This document shows, in pieces, positions 1 to 5,854 of a stretch of DNA of 6,594 nucleotides; position 1 is the first letter of the stretch, and every line of letters starts with the position of its first letter. The position numbers were made by a program, and so were the translations under genes. The stretch lies in assembly GCA_023145395.1 (NCBI GenBank), contig JAGLDW010000976.1, positions 1 through 6,594 on the forward strand, in the 5' to 3' direction. Source of the stretch: Lentisphaeria bacterium (GTDB taxonomy: Bacteria; Verrucomicrobiota; Lentisphaeria; Oligosphaerales; Lenti-02). The notes under the pieces were generated by a model that saw nothing but the letters and a program-made list of their open reading frames with translations, did not search any database and was not told the DNA's origin.

Positions 1-517
<517 letters not shown>

Positions 518-560
518 TCTGGAATCTCCTGTCTATATTGCTGTGTTTTCGTTCGCTGAT

Positions 561-576
561 CGGCGTGCGTGCGCCG
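561..576 (-). other. Small groES-groEL intercistronic hairpin
   Basis: A perfect 5-bp inverted repeat (CGGCG / CGCCG) with a 6-base loop lies just after the groES stop codon and about 45 bases before the groEL start. No T tract follows it on the minus strand, so it is not a convincing terminator. It may be a minor mRNA structure between the two cistrons. In GC-rich DNA a 5-bp stem is only weakly significant. Confidence 0.3.
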
Positions 577-578
577 TT

Positions 579-872
579 CTAGCCGACGATCGCGAGAATA
601 TCGCTCTGGTTGAGAATCTTGTACTCTTTGTCGTCGATTTTGACGTCCGTGCCGCCGTACTTGCTGGTGAGCACCATGTCGCCAACCGCGACTTCGAAGG
701 GAACCTTCTTGCCGTCGTCGTCGATTTTGCCAGTGCCGAGGGCGATCACTTTGGCTTCCTGGGGCTTTTCCTTGGCGCTGTCGGGGATGATGATCCCGTC
801 TTTGACTTGCTCCATTTCCTCAACGGCTTCAACGAGAACGCGGTCGCCTAGAGGTTTGATCTTGATGTCCAT
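579..872 (-). CDS. groES: GroES (Hsp10/Cpn10) co-chaperonin
   Basis: GroES is the seven-subunit lid of the GroEL chamber. The 97-residue length is normal for the family. The N-terminus IKPLGDRVLVE (residues 4-15) is the family signature. It is followed by the mobile loop (about 17-37), with the hydrophobic GIII tripeptide region (26-29) that contacts GroEL and the usual IPDSAKEKPQ segment. The central part has VIALGTGK (42-49). The C-terminal half shows VGDMVLTSKYGGTDVKID and ends with the typical YKILNQSDILAIVG, so the protein is complete. The start at 870-872 is supported by an AGGAG Shine-Dalgarno at 882-886, 9 bases upstream. A second ATG at 875-877 is out of frame. It sits between dnaK (83 bases upstream) and groEL (61 bases downstream) and is probably translated from the shared chaperone mRNA. 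No separate promoter or CIRCE operator was seen upstream. Confidence 0.98.
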   Translation of the reverse strand: MDIKIKPLGDRVLVEAVEEMEQVKDGIIIPDSAKEKPQEAKVIALGTGKIDDDGKKVPFEVAVGDMVLTSKYGGTDVKIDDKEYKILNQSDILAIVG

Positions 873-938
873 TCCATCACTCTCCTGGTTCTGTTTTCTG
901 TTCTTACCCTATATTCAGATCTCTCCACAGTCGGGATG

Positions 939-956
939 AGTGGCTTTTCCGCCACT
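939..956 (-). other. Hairpin at the dnaK stop codon, dnaK-groES intercistronic
   Basis: A perfect 6-bp inverted repeat (AGTGGC / GCCACT) with a 6-base loop begins at the last base of the dnaK TAA stop codon. In the minus-strand RNA it reads AGTGGC, GGAAAA, GCCACT. The bases after it contain no U tract, so full rho-independent termination is unlikely. It could protect the 3' end of a processed dnaK message, or reduce read-through into groESL. Placement exactly at the stop codon is what makes it more than background. Confidence 0.4.
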
Positions 957-2881
957 TATTTGTCATCGTCGACCATGGTGAAATCCGCATCGATCACATC
1001 TTCGTCTTTTTCGTTCTTGCCTTGGTCCGCCTGTCCTTCGCCGTCGGGCCCCGGCTGGGCGCCTTCCTGGCCCTCTTGCGCCTGGACGTTCTTGTACATT
1101 TCCTCGGCGAAGGCATGCATCTTGCTTTCGAGATCCTTCATGATGGCGTCCATCTCCGCGGTGTCCTCCGCCTCGATTGCCTTCTTGAGCTTCTCGATGC
1201 CGTCCTGCACGGGATTCTTGACCTCGTCCGGGATCTTGTCCCCGTTCTCGGTAAGCTGTTTCTCAGTCTGGTAGACCATGGAGTCGGCTCGGTTGCGGAC
1301 CTCGACCGATTCCTTCTTCTCCTTGTCCTCCTGCTCGTGCGCCTTGGCGTCATCGACCATCTGGTTGATTTCGTCCTCACTGAGACCGGAGCTGGCGGTG
1401 ATGGTGATCTTTTGCTCCTTGCCCGTTCCCAAATCCTTGGCGGAGACATTGAGTATGCCGTTTGCGTCGATATCGAATGTCACTTCGACCTGAGGGACGC
1501 CCCTGGGCGCTGCGGGGATGTCCTGGAGATGGAAGCGCCCGATCGTCTTGTTTCCAGAGGCGATATCCCTCTCGCCCTGGAGCACGTGCACCTCCACGGA
1601 AGGCTGGTTGTCGCTGGCGGTCGAGAAGATCTCGCTCTTGCGAGTGGGGATGGTGGTGTTCCGCTCGATCAGCCGCGTGCAAACCCCGCCGAGAGTCTCG
1701 ATGCCGAGAGAGAGGGGGGTGACGTCCAGGAGCAGCACATCATCGACTTCGCCCTTGAGGACACCGCCCTGGATGGCCGCGCCGATGGCGACGACTTCGT
1801 CGGGGTTGACACCCTTGTGGGGAACTCTGCCGAAAAGCTCTTCGGCGAGTTCTTGAATCTTGGGCATGCGGGTCATTCCGCCAACGAGGATGACTTCGTC
1901 AATGTTGGACGTGCTGATTCCCGCATCCCGGATGCAGTTCTTGCAGGGAGAGGAGGTGCGCTGGGAGAGTTTCTCGACCAGTTGCTCGTACTGTGCGCGG
2001 GAAAGAGTGGCCATGAGGTGTTTTGGGCCTGTGGCGTCCGCTGTGATGAAGGGCAGGTTGATCTCTGTGGTCATGCTGCTGGACAGCTCGCACTTGGCCT
2101 TCTCCGCCGCTTCCTTGAGCCGCTGGAGCGCCATTTGGTCGCTGCGCAGATCCACCCCGTTCTCTTTCTTGAAGTCGTCCACCATCCAGGTGATGACGGC
2201 CTCGTCGAAATCGTCGCCGCCGAGATGTGTGTCGCCGTTGGTCGCCTTCACTTCGAACACGCCGTCGCCAATCTCGAGGATGGAGATGTCGAAGGTGCCT
2301 CCGCCGAGGTCGTAGACGGCGATCTTCTCGTCGCTTTTGCGGTCGAGCCCGTAGGCCAGGGAGGCGGCAGTGGGTTCGTTGATGATACGCTTCACATCGA
2401 GGCCGGCGATTTTGCCGGCGTCTTTGGTGGCCTGTCTCTGACTGTCGTTGAAGTAGGCGGGAACGGTGATGACAGCCTCGGTAATTGTTTCTCCCAGATA
2501 GGCTTCAGCATCTGTCTTGAGTTTTTGCAGAATCATGGCGGAGATTTCGGGCGGAGAGTAGTTCTTGTCGCCAATGTTCACGTTGATGTCGCCATTCTTG
2601 GCTTCGACGACATTGTAGGGGACGAGATCGACGTCGTTGGCGATTTCCTTGAACTTGCGCCCCATGAAGCGTTTGATGGAGAAGATGGTCTGTGTGGGGT
2701 TGGTGACTGCCTGTCTTTTCGCAGTCGCCCCCACGAGACGTTCCCCCCCCTTTGTGAAGGCGACCACCGACGGCGTCGTGCGCGAGCCTTCCGCGTTGGC
2801 GATGACAACAGGTTCGCCGCCGTCCATCACGGCCATGCACGAGTTGGTGGTTCCCAAGTCGATTCCAAGTATTTTTGACAT
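956..2881 (-). CDS. dnaK: DnaK (Hsp70) chaperone
   Basis: This is the ATP-dependent Hsp70 that binds exposed hydrophobic peptides with DnaJ and GrpE. The protein is 641 residues, close to the E. coli length of 638. The nucleotide-binding domain (about 1-380) begins with GIDLGTTNS (6-14). It shows NPTQTIFSIKRFMGRKF (61-77) with Lys70, VITVPAYFNDSQRQA (137-151), INEPTAA (167-173), the phosphate-binding VYDLGGGTFD (189-198) and GDTHLGGDDFD (216-226). The interdomain linker is VLLLDVTPL (382-390). The substrate-binding domain follows, with VLQGER (433-438), APRGVPQVEVTFDIDANGI (458-476) and then the helical lid. The acidic C-terminus (EDVIDADF, near 627-634) is the usual DnaK tail. The nucleotide-binding domain is the long type found in diderm bacteria. 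An in-frame ATG six codons upstream (2897-2899) is rejected because the Shine-Dalgarno lies inside that extension. An unusual CKNC pair occurs at 313-316. It is the first gene of the chaperone operon, with groES and groEL next. Confidence 0.99.
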   Translation of the reverse strand: MSKILGIDLGTTNSCMAVMDGGEPVVIANAEGSRTTPSVVAFTKGGERLVGATAKRQAVTNPTQTIFSIKRFMGRKFKEIANDVDLVPYNVVEAKNGDINVNIGDKNYSPPEISAMILQKLKTDAEAYLGETITEAVITVPAYFNDSQRQATKDAGKIAGLDVKRIINEPTAASLAYGLDRKSDEKIAVYDLGGGTFDISILEIGDGVFEVKATNGDTHLGGDDFDEAVITWMVDDFKKENGVDLRSDQMALQRLKEAAEKAKCELSSSMTTEINLPFITADATGPKHLMATLSRAQYEQLVEKLSQRTSSPCKNCIRDAGISTSNIDEVILVGGMTRMPKIQELAEELFGRVPHKGVNPDEVVAIGAAIQGGVLKGEVDDVLLLDVTPLSLGIETLGGVCTRLIERNTTIPTRKSEIFSTASDNQPSVEVHVLQGERDIASGNKTIGRFHLQDIPAAPRGVPQVEVTFDIDANGILNVSAKDLGTGKEQKITITASSGLSEDEINQMVDDAKAHEQEDKEKKESVEVRNRADSMVYQTEKQLTENGDKIPDEVKNPVQDGIEKLKKAIEAEDTAEMDAIMKDLESKMHAFAEEMYKNVQAQEGQEGAQPGPDGEGQADQGKNEKDEDVIDADFTMVDDDK

Positions 2882-2888
2882 TGCGTAT

Positions 2889-2894
2889 CTCCCT
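2889..2894 (-). promoter_or_regulatory. dnaK ribosome binding site (decides the start)
   Basis: AGGGAG on the minus strand ends 7 bases before the ATG at 2879-2881. It lies within the six-codon extension that an upstream in-frame ATG (2897-2899) would create. The shorter start gives the canonical MSKILGIDLGTTN N-terminus, so the downstream ATG is taken as the real start. Confidence 0.85.
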
Positions 2895-2907
2895 GCCATC
2901 TGTCAAA

Positions 2908-2944
2908 GATCGAGCTTCAGTCGTCTGGGACTCCAAGCTTGATC
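2908..2944 (-). promoter_or_regulatory. Stem-loop in the presumed dnaK 5' leader
   Basis: Two 10-base arms, GATCGAGCTT (2908-2917) and AAGCTTGATC (2935-2944) on the plus strand, pair at 9 of 10 positions. Inside them a second stem AGTC (2919-2922) / GACT (2929-2932) closes a 6-base loop, separated from the outer stem by a 1-by-2 internal loop. The structure sits about 13 bases upstream of the dnaK Shine-Dalgarno and does not include it. If transcription starts near 2957 or 2993, it lies in the untranslated leader. It could stabilise the mRNA, act as a temperature-responsive element indirectly, or serve as a DNA operator. The pairing is seen directly; the role is inference. Confidence 0.55.
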
Positions 2945-2964
2945 GTACGTTTTCACTCGCTACG

Positions 2965-2994
2965 AAATGGGATAGTAGCAGGAGCTATGCCAAG
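2965..2994 (-). promoter_or_regulatory. Heat-shock-sigma-like promoter candidate for dnaK
   Basis: On the minus strand, CTTGGC (2989-2994) is followed after 16 bases by TCCCATTT (2965-2972). The sigma-32 consensus is CTTGAA, a spacer of about 13-14, then CCCCATNT. The -10 half matches 7 of 8 positions and the -35 half 4 of 6, but the spacer is about two bases too long. The predicted start near 2957 would give a leader of about 75 bases containing the stem-loop at 2908-2944. Whether this organism has an RpoH-type sigma factor is unknown from the window. Confidence 0.3.
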
Positions 2995-2999
2995 TGCCT

Positions 3000-3029
3000 G
3001 TTATATATGATAATATACTGGGAGGTAAA
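3000..3029 (-). promoter_or_regulatory. Housekeeping-sigma-like promoter candidate for dnaK
   Basis: On the minus strand, TTTACC (3024-3029; 4 of 6 against TTGACA) is followed after 18 bases by TATAAC (3000-3005; 5 of 6 against TATAAT). A shifted -10, TATATA, would give a spacer of 16. It lies in the only markedly AT-rich stretch of the window (3001-3017). The predicted start near 2993 gives a leader of roughly 110 bases before dnaK. Matches are moderate, but position and local AT content fit a vegetative promoter. Confidence 0.4.
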
Positions 3030-3059
3030 AAGATATGGCGCAATGAAGGAGGTTTGTGG

Positions 3060-3139
3060 TGTGACATGTGACAGGCCTTGTCCCGCATCTGTGACACAGT
3101 TTCTGTCACAGTGCGACACAGTGGCACACCAGCAGTGCC
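3060..3139. repeat. Cluster of TGTGACA half-sites and inverted repeats upstream of the dnaK promoters
   Basis: TGTGACA occurs three times in one orientation (3060-3066, 3067-3073 in direct tandem, and 3090-3096) and once inverted as TGTCACA (3104-3110). The last two form a perfect 8-bp inverted repeat, CTGTGACA / TGTCACAG, with a 7-base spacer (3089-3111). A degenerate copy, TGCGACA (3112-3118), follows. A further 5-bp inverted repeat GGCAC / GTGCC spans 3123-3139. The cluster is roughly 70-130 bases upstream of the -10 promoter candidate, where activator or repressor arrays often lie. No T tract follows the inverted repeat on the minus strand, so it is not a typical terminator of the gene at 3316-5046. 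The spacing of 11 between TGTGA and TCACA differs from the Crp spacing of 6. Confidence 0.5.
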
Positions 3140-3315
3140 TGGGAACAGGATCTCCCACTCGCTGGAAGGCGGCAGCGTGGATTCGGCGCAGGTGGTCGAT
3201 GGATGCGTGACGGCATTGTGGCGTGGAGGGGTGGCAGCGCGCATGTCCTGGGCGTGACTCCGCCGTTGCACCAGTGTCGGCGTGTCCTCTTCGGCGTCCT
3301 CGATGCCTCTTCCCG

Positions 3316-5046
3316 CTAGCGCAGCAGTCGGATCGTTTCGGCGATTGCCCTCTTCGTCTCTGGATCCGGTTCCTTCGAGTGCACTTTCTGGAGTTCGCCA
3401 AGAACATCGATCTTCACTTCGCCGATCGTGCGCAAGGTGGTGGCGGCAGTCTTTCGGAGCACTGGATCAGGGTCGCGAAGTTGCATGAGGAACCATTCTG
3501 CCCTGGAAAGGGTCCGCACTGGTAGTTTCCGTGTTCCCACATGGAAGAAAAAGGGTCCGTCGGTCTCTCTCGGCAGCATGTAGGCGAGGAAGACCCAAGC
3601 CCCCCCGTTGCGGGCCTTCACGCGGTTTGTGAAAGTGTAGATGGCACCGTCGTTCTTCGCCTCGTCCTCACACTTGTGCCCTGCTCCGAGGAAGCGCATT
3701 TGCTGGCCGGAGGAATCTGTCAGACGGAAAGCGCTCACTTCGGTCCATCCGGATTTCAAGGTGATTCCCCGTACGATGACGATTCGCTTCTCAATCTGGT
3801 TGATCTGTTGAGGCTCCACATCTCCACTGTTGTGCAGGCGGAGTCTTCCGGTGACGCGCGCGGCGATTCCCGTGGGTGGAATGAAGGGGAGGAGGGGGTG
3901 GGCACTCGGTTTTGTGGGCGGGGCGTCCAGCACTTCCGGGATCGGCGGTGCTTTCACTTTTGGGAGAGCTATGGGAGGTGCCTTCGGCGCTCCGCCCACC
4001 CGCAGAAGGTCCGCGCCGTGCGTGATGAAGCCCACGATGGGAATCGGAGGGTTGGTCTGGATGACGAACTCAAACACCGGAGGAGTGATCTTGTCGCCAG
4101 ATATCAGCATGGTGCGGCATCGTACGGTGGTGCCAAGGGGCATTTCATTCCAGCGCCAGATCTCTCCGGACAGGGGATGCAGGTCGATTGTGTCGAGTTC
4201 CATCTGGAATCCCTCCGACAAAGTGAGCGCTCTGCTAGGCATGGCGAGCGTCACAGTTGGCCTCTCCGTGTCAAGATTCCGGGCTGCAAGCCGGCCCTCG
4301 AGTATCAATGTGCGATGATGAAATGCCGAGCGGAGCAATGTGAAGTCGGCATCGCGTTCGAAGAGAAGGCGCAACGTCTGCGTCAGTGTCTCCCACGAGT
4401 ATTCTTTGGGTAGTGGGGGGATCGGGGCGACTGTCGCCGTTGTGCCTTGTGTGGGAACTGGCGTGCCCGAGGGTGTACCCGCTTGGGTCCTTCCACCTGG
4501 CGTATTTTGCCGAGGAGCTGTAGAGGATGGTTCTGCCGCAGGGAGTTCCACGACTATGGAAGGGACCTCGGACACCGTGTCTTCTCCGCCCACCGCCGCG
4601 CCGTCCTTCCCCCCATCCTCCGGTGCTTCCAGCAGTTCCTCCACTGGGTCTTGCTCCGTGCTGGCCGAATCCTTTCTCGCCTGTCTGACCAGATGGACGC
4701 AGAGCATGAAGACAAGAAGGATCACGAGGAGAGTCAAGGCAAACACAAGAGGCAGCCATGTGGTCTTGCCGAAGCCGCCGAGCACTTCTCCACTCTTGCT
4801 TGGGGCATGTTCCGATTCCCGGCGGAACTCCTGAATGGCGCGCGTCGTGTCATCGCCGTTTGGTCTTAGCGAGTGCAGGTGCGCGGGTGGTGTATCCTCG
4901 GAAAGAGCAACGGCAGGAGGGGCAGGGCTTTCGTGAACGACCTGCGTGCGCACGTGGCAGTTGGGGCATTCAACCTCCGCCGTCTTGGCGGGGTCGTGGA
5001 TTTCCAGAGATTGCCCGCATCCAGTGCATGTCAATTTGGTTGCCAT
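3316..5046 (-). CDS. Unrecognised membrane protein: N-terminal zinc ribbon, one TM segment, C-terminal HEAT-like repeats
   Basis: I do not recognise this 576-residue protein as a named gene. Residues 7-30 form a zinc ribbon with paired cysteines (CTGC at 7-10, CPNC at 27-30), similar to the MJ0042-type ribbons at the N-terminus of many PVC and myxobacterial proteins. A charged linker follows, then a single hydrophobic segment (about 96-120) that must be a membrane anchor. Residues 126-215 are low-complexity, acidic then Pro/Thr/Gly-rich, probably disordered. Residues 216-350 look like a folded beta-rich domain. A proline-rich spacer (352-392) leads to a second beta-rich domain (395-512). The end (515-576) carries two HEAT-like helical repeats (DPDPVLRKTAATTLRTIG, then a PDPETKRAIAETI segment). 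The ribbon is expected to be cytosolic and the large C-terminal part outside the membrane, but flanking charges do not decide orientation. Start chosen at 5044-5046 because the zinc ribbon begins there, with GAGGG 4 bases upstream. It lies 434 bases upstream of dnaK, so it is probably a separate transcription unit. Confidence 0.85.
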   Translation of the reverse strand: MATKLTCTGCGQSLEIHDPAKTAEVECPNCHVRTQVVHESPAPPAVALSEDTPPAHLHSLRPNGDDTTRAIQEFRRESEHAPSKSGEVLGGFGKTTWLPLVFALTLLVILLVFMLCVHLVRQARKDSASTEQDPVEELLEAPEDGGKDGAAVGGEDTVSEVPSIVVELPAAEPSSTAPRQNTPGGRTQAGTPSGTPVPTQGTTATVAPIPPLPKEYSWETLTQTLRLLFERDADFTLLRSAFHHRTLILEGRLAARNLDTERPTVTLAMPSRALTLSEGFQMELDTIDLHPLSGEIWRWNEMPLGTTVRCRTMLISGDKITPPVFEFVIQTNPPIPIVGFITHGADLLRVGGAPKAPPIALPKVKAPPIPEVLDAPPTKPSAHPLLPFIPPTGIAARVTGRLRLHNSGDVEPQQINQIEKRIVIVRGITLKSGWTEVSAFRLTDSSGQQMRFLGAGHKCEDEAKNDGAIYTFTNRVKARNGGAWVFLAYMLPRETDGPFFFHVGTRKLPVRTLSRAEWFLMQLRDPDPVLRKTAATTLRTIGEVKIDVLGELQKVHSKEPDPETKRAIAETIRLLR

Positions 5047-5315
5047 ACGACCCTCTTCAGTTGCTTCTGGAGAGCGACCTGCAACCGGTCTCTCCTGGGA
5101 GCCTGGGACGTTGCTGAGGCGTCACAGGCTCTTGCTCACAGATCTGTCTCGATACGCTGGATCCCTCGTGGACTGGCCTTGTGTCCAAGGCGAAGCATGA
5201 GCAAGTACAGTACAAGAGATCATCGGGAAACGCCAGCGGAGCACACGACCTGCCATAGGAGGTGTGTGTGCTCGCCGCCAAAGGGGTCGGCACGGAAAGT
5301 TCATGGAACTACAGA
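5047..5315. other. 269-base gap with inverted repeats between DUF503 and zinc-ribbon genes
   Basis: No gene is seen. Besides the hairpin at 5239-5273 and the inverted repeat at 5313-5340, there is a perfect 6-bp stem with a 4-base loop, GCCTTG / CAAGGC (5176-5191), and a 5-bp stem with a 3-base loop, AGTTC / GAACT (5298-5310), followed on the minus strand only by TTT. A promoter for the gene at 3316-5046 is expected here, but I found no -35/-10 pair with good spacing. Confidence 0.5.
5239..5273 (-). terminator. Possible terminator-like hairpin downstream of the DUF503 gene
   Basis: Perfect 8-bp arms GAGCACAC (5239-5246) and GTGTGCTC (5266-5273) enclose an inner 4-bp stem ACCT / AGGT (5248-5251 / 5260-5263). 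It begins about 40 bases after the DUF503 stop, in the right place for a transcript end. On the minus strand the following bases contain only a run of three T, so intrinsic termination would be weak. It could equally be an operator for the downstream gene. Confidence 0.35.
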
Positions 5316-5340
5316 CTACAGAAACTCCATCGTGTAGTCT
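5313..5340 (-). other. 8-bp inverted repeat spanning the DUF503 stop codon
   Basis: AGACTACA (5313-5320) and TGTAGTCT (5333-5340) are perfectly complementary with a 12-base loop, and the TAG stop codon (5316-5318) lies in one arm. The arrangement resembles the hairpin at the dnaK stop codon. No T tract follows. The role is unknown; a 3'-end stabilising structure is possible. Confidence 0.35.
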
Positions 5341-5597
5341 TCCAGTTCGCAATCCCTGATCTTGGCGACAAAATCGAGGACTTTGCTGAGCATCTCGTTC
5401 GCGTGGCGCTGATCGTTGCTGACAGTGACCACCCCCATGCATGCATGGTTCCACACTTCGTTGTCATCCACCTCGGCAATGGAGACATTGAACGTTTTCC
5501 TCACCCGGTCCCGAATGCGGTTGACCGTCATGCGTTTCTCTTTGAGCGAGTAGGCGCCGTCAATGTCGATTTCCAGTGTCAGAATGCCAACAATCAT
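5316..5597 (-). CDS. DUF503 family protein (YlxP-like)
   Basis: This is a 93-residue protein of the DUF503/YlxP family, small alpha-beta proteins of unresolved function often encoded among translation genes near nusA, infB and rbfA. Family features are the N-terminal strand MIVGILTLEIDIDGAYSLKEKR with the SLKEKR motif (17-22), the helix that follows with RIRDRVRKTFNVSIAEVD (27-44), and the central VWNHACMGVVTVSND segment (48-62). A final helix and an acidic last strand complete the fold. The start is the ATG at 5595-5597: it gives the normal family length and has GGAGA about 6 bases upstream. The frame stays open a further 71 codons upstream, but that extension has no family similarity and lacks a good ribosome site. 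None of the usual translation neighbours is visible. It is divergent from hsdM, sharing the 257-base gap at 5598-5854. Confidence 0.9.
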   Translation of the reverse strand: MIVGILTLEIDIDGAYSLKEKRMTVNRIRDRVRKTFNVSIAEVDDNEVWNHACMGVVTVSNDQRHANEMLSKVLDFVAKIRDCELEDYTMEFL

Positions 5598-5617
5598 GGG
5601 ATTTCTCCAGAGGGCAT

Positions 5618-5797
5618 TTGCCCGAGGGGGTGTGCAAGGGATGGCATCACGTCGTGAACATACATTGTCAGCAGAGAAAAACTCCACAAGTGCTGGCACT
5701 CGCCGTCCGTGCCTCGTCACCTCTGTGACGAATGCGTGTGGAGCGTTGATTTTCTCAGTTGACGAGACAGTTTCTTTGGCACAGGGTTGCCCGAGGG
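5618..5797. repeat. Exact 11-bp direct repeat in the DUF503-hsdM divergent gap
   Basis: TTGCCCGAGGG occurs at 5618-5628 and again at 5787-5797, one copy near each gene start. Each copy is preceded by GGG, directly or after CAT, so each also holds a small GGG/CCC inverted repeat (GGGCA / TGCCC around the first). An 11-bp exact repeat within about 250 bases is unlikely by chance. A regulator binding both ends of the divergent region is one explanation. Confidence 0.4.
5714..5731. promoter_or_regulatory. Operator-like palindrome in the DUF503-hsdM divergent gap
   Basis: A perfect 7-bp inverted repeat, TCGTCAC (5714-5720) and GTGACGA (5725-5731), with a 4-base spacer lies about midway in the 257-base gap between divergently transcribed genes. 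A smaller palindrome, AGTGC / GCACT with a 2-base spacer, lies at 5689-5700. Size and symmetry fit a dimeric regulator site. No convincing -35/-10 pair could be placed for either gene in this gap. Confidence 0.4.
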
Positions 5798-5854
5798 AAA
5801 AACACACCAAGTCTTGGCAACTGGATCATAAAAGAGAGAGGAAGACCGTCCCCG

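Larger units (their letters stand above)
2882..3315. other. 434-base gap between dnaK and the zinc-ribbon/HEAT gene
   Basis: The gap carries the leader stem-loop, two promoter candidates and the TGTGACA cluster listed separately. No CIRCE operator, HAIR-like element, tRNA or T-tract terminator was found. The stop codon of the gene to the right lies in a CGCTAGCG palindrome (3313-3321 region). Between about 3140 and 3315 there is only a weak 5-bp inverted repeat (CGCCG / CGGCG, near 3261-3283) and an imperfect direct repeat around TCGGCG (near 3277-3301). A short plus-strand ORF, 3043-3210, is possible but doubtful and is discussed as a finding. Confidence 0.7.

Noticed and set aside
1022..2878. 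618-codon open frame on the plus strand opposite dnaK
   Set aside because: It is the antisense shadow of a GC-rich, highly conserved dnaK gene. The translation has no recognisable domain and no fitting ribosome site.
2882..2899. N-terminal extension of DnaK by six codons
   Set aside because: The Shine-Dalgarno of the downstream ATG lies inside the extension, and the shorter form has the canonical family N-terminus.
2882..3060. CIRCE (HrcA) operator upstream of dnaK
   Set aside because: No TTAGCACTC / GAGTGCTAA pair. The closest inverted repeat (GCTAC / GTAGC at about 2960-2979) has only 5-bp arms of unrelated sequence.
3089..3111. Crp/Fnr-type operator
   Set aside because: The arms contain TGTGA and TCACA but with a spacer of 11 rather than 6, so the classical Crp spacing is not met.
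2985..3407. 140-codon minus-strand frame overlapping the 3' end of the zinc-ribbon gene
   Set aside because: It overlaps a real gene in another frame, runs through the TGTGACA array and the AT-rich promoter island, and has arginine/cysteine-rich low-quality sequence.
3541..4413. 290-codon plus-strand frame
   Set aside because: Antisense to the zinc-ribbon/HEAT gene, whose translation has coherent domains; this frame shows only arginine- and glycine-rich noise.
5598..5810. 71-codon upstream extension of the DUF503 frame
   Set aside because: The extra residues are not part of the family and cover the palindrome and repeat region; the ATG at 5595-5597 has its own GGAGA.
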